Shown here: positions 62,780 to 64,000 of the stretch, piece after piece | How positions within the stretch are numbered: the stretch's first letter is position 1 | Layout: every line of letters starts with the position of its first letter | NCBI RefSeq assembly: GCF_963259705.1 | Contig: NC_081852.1 | Span: 63,383,500 to 63,447,499 of the forward strand | Length of the DNA stretch: 64,000 nucleotides | Direction of reading: 5' to 3' | Source of the DNA: Myotis daubentonii | Lineage: Eukaryota; Chordata; Mammalia; Chiroptera; Vespertilionidae | The notes under the pieces: generated by a model | The model's database searches: none | Seen by the model: only the letters and a program-made list of their open reading frames with translations | What the model was told of the DNA's origin: nothing | Program-made: the position numbers and the translations under genes

Positions 62780-63792
62780 GTAAGGGGACTTGGGGCCGAG
62801 AAGGGAGAGCGTCCGGGCCCGGGGTCCCGGAGCCCAGCTGGGGGCGGGCTGTGCGGGGAGCCGGACCAGAACCGCGAGGGGTGGGGCGGGGCGGCTGCGC
62901 GTGGGGCGCGGGGCCTGGACTCGGCGCGGAGACGCCCCCTCCCTGTGTCAGCGGGTCAACCCCACAGGCCCAGTCCAACCGCACCCGCCTCTGTCCCCAA
63001 CGAGCAGACCCTCCTGGGGCCCAGGAGGCCGGAAGTGTCCCCCCGGGAGTCGCCCTCCCCATTTGGAAACAGACTCTGCCCTCTGTCCATTCTGCTCCCG
63101 CCCTGTGCACAGGCGGGTGCCCTGAGCGTCCCATTAAATAGGAGGCCATTCCGGGGGCCGAGCAAGACGCCCGTGATCAGGGGAAGCGGGGGACCCGACG
63201 TCCCAACACCCATTCCTCAGGGGACATTTCCCCCGTGTTTTGTGTTTTGTTTTGCTAGAGAGAGGGTGGGGGGCGGGTGGGGGGGCGGGGGGCGGGAGCG
63301 ACACAGAGAAACACGCGGGTTGGCTGCCTCCTGTTCCCACCGACCTGGGCCCGGGGAACCTGCAACCAAGGTCCATGCCCTTGACCCGCGACCCTCCAGT
63401 CCCGCGCTGATGCTCTACCCGCCCAGGGCACAGGCCGGGCTGCCGCGGCCATTTCTCTGTGAGCCTGTGCTGAGCAGTTGTGGGCTGTTGGAAGGTGTGT
63501 GGACCCCAAAGGCAAACGGAAGGGAATGAAATGCCAGCCCCGGGGCCTATCGGTGGGTTGGCGGTGTGTGCAGAGGCCGACACTGATATTTGTCACTTTC
63601 TCTGCAGCCGCGACCTGGTGATTCTGAAAAGGAGCCAGAAGAGCCCAGATGAAAAGCCCTGCTTCCTCTCCCTGCGCTGTGACCCCAGTGGAGGTGAAGG
63701 AGTCGTTTCTGTTGGCATTTTAAGTTCAGCAAGAAATATGGAAGTGTACTTAGGAGAGGAGTACTGTGGCACCAGTAGGGGCAGGAGTGTTG
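62568..63792 (+). CDS. PAAT: PAAT / C10orf88 homologue (first two coding exons, runs off right edge)
   Basis: Human C10orf88 (PAAT) is described as a protein associated with mitochondrial ABC transporters. Exon 1: 62568-62779, starting METDAEDERS, with LASSWDAACGALDRSLRVRG and DWDELLAPP, which resembles the recalled human amino terminus. Exon 2: 63608-63792, RDLVILKRSQKSPDEKPC through GILSSARNMEVYLGEEYCGTSRG, a near-identical match. The exon 1 donor was set at GAGGT|GTAAGG because only this one gives the correct phase with exon 2. The gene continues beyond 64000, so the ATPase-like core cannot be assessed. An in-frame upstream ATG at 62475 exists but lies in promoter-like sequence. Confidence 0.9.
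62780..63607 (+). other. PAAT intron 1
   Basis: 828 bases, GC-rich at its start; contains only the degenerate SINE. Confidence 0.85.
63244..63432 (-). repeat. Degenerate Ves SINE in PAAT intron 1
   Basis: GA/GT-rich body, GGCTGCCTCCTGTTCCCACC and GACCCGCGACCCTCCAGTCC; the head is truncated at GCCCAGGGC. Confidence 0.75.
63608..63792 (+). CDS. PAAT: PAAT coding exon 2
   Basis: Acceptor TTTCTCTGCAG|CCGCG and donor AGTGTTG|GTAATG. Encodes about 61 residues including SVGILSSARNMEVYLGEEYC, the strongest evidence for the gene identity. Confidence 0.93.
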
Positions 63793-64000
63793 GTAATGTG
63801 CTGGATACCAGGTTTGTGACCCACCCGTGTGCAGCTTCTTCTCGAGGAGGGTTTCTGTGTCCCAGCTCTGGGAGCTCTGCTTCTCTGACACTGGCCGCAG
63901 GCACTAGGGGGAGGAGCGAGAAACACCAGCAGCCGTGGGAGTTCAGGCTTTGGGGGAGGACCCCAGGACAGTCCGGTCAGCCCTGGTGTGTTAGCAGCTG

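Noticed and set aside
62244..63149. A 301-codon minus-strand open frame over PAAT exon 1
   Set aside because: Antisense shadow of the PAAT CpG island; the plus-strand exons are supported by splice phase and family match.

Overview
The window is nuclear DNA from a bat, most probably a vesper bat (Vespertilionidae). About 28 copies or pieces of the tRNA-derived Ves SINE are scattered over both strands. They share a tRNA-like head with A and B boxes, a CT-rich body and a tail of the form CTGAAATCAATAAAAATAT. There are also hAT MITEs, one of them closely resembling the SPIN (Space Invader) family, and two head-to-tail Helitron-like elements with the ACTAGAGGCCC start. Young Helitrons among mammals are known mainly from vesper bats. 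No bacterial, viral or plasmid features were seen.

Four protein-coding genes were reconstructed exon by exon from splice sites, reading phase and recalled family sequences. (1) ACADSB, minus strand, 41649 down to 22649, 11 coding exons, 432 residues: mitochondrial short/branched-chain acyl-CoA dehydrogenase of isoleucine breakdown. (2) IKZF5 (Pegasus), plus strand, a non-coding first exon ending at 42022 and coding exons 48914-49046, 50815-50997 and 51280-52223, 419 residues: Ikaros-family zinc-finger transcription factor. (3) PSTK, minus strand, 61894 down to 55687, six coding exons, 364 residues: the kinase that phosphorylates Ser-tRNA(Sec) for selenocysteine synthesis. (4) PAAT (C10orf88 homologue), plus strand from 62568, only the first two coding exons, running off the right edge. 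The order and strands match human 10q26.13 read backwards (HMX3 - ACADSB - IKZF5 - PSTK - C10orf88).

Layout: 1-22.1 kb is a gene-free interval on the ACADSB side facing HMX3. It holds SINEs, minisatellites and several AT-rich, homeodomain-motif-rich islands that could be conserved enhancers. 22.1-41.65 kb is ACADSB. 41.65-41.92 kb is a GC-box-rich divergent promoter shared by ACADSB and IKZF5. 41.9-55.3 kb is IKZF5, with a first intron carrying MITEs, an L1 scrap and the Helitron pair. 55.4-61.9 kb is PSTK, convergent with IKZF5. 61.9-62.57 kb is a second divergent promoter (PSTK/PAAT) with overlapping NRF1-like and ETS-like sites. The rest is the start of PAAT.

The genes form two head-to-head pairs that meet tail to tail. 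They are not an operon and do not share one pathway, although three of the four products act in metabolism or mitochondria. I saw no evidence of a new enzymatic or defence system. The most unusual items are a 21-bp tandem duplication that doubles the splice acceptor of PSTK exon 2, a long alternating GT/GC tract beside that exon's donor, a (CTG)7 tract 8 bases past an ACADSB donor, and nested or tandem transposons.
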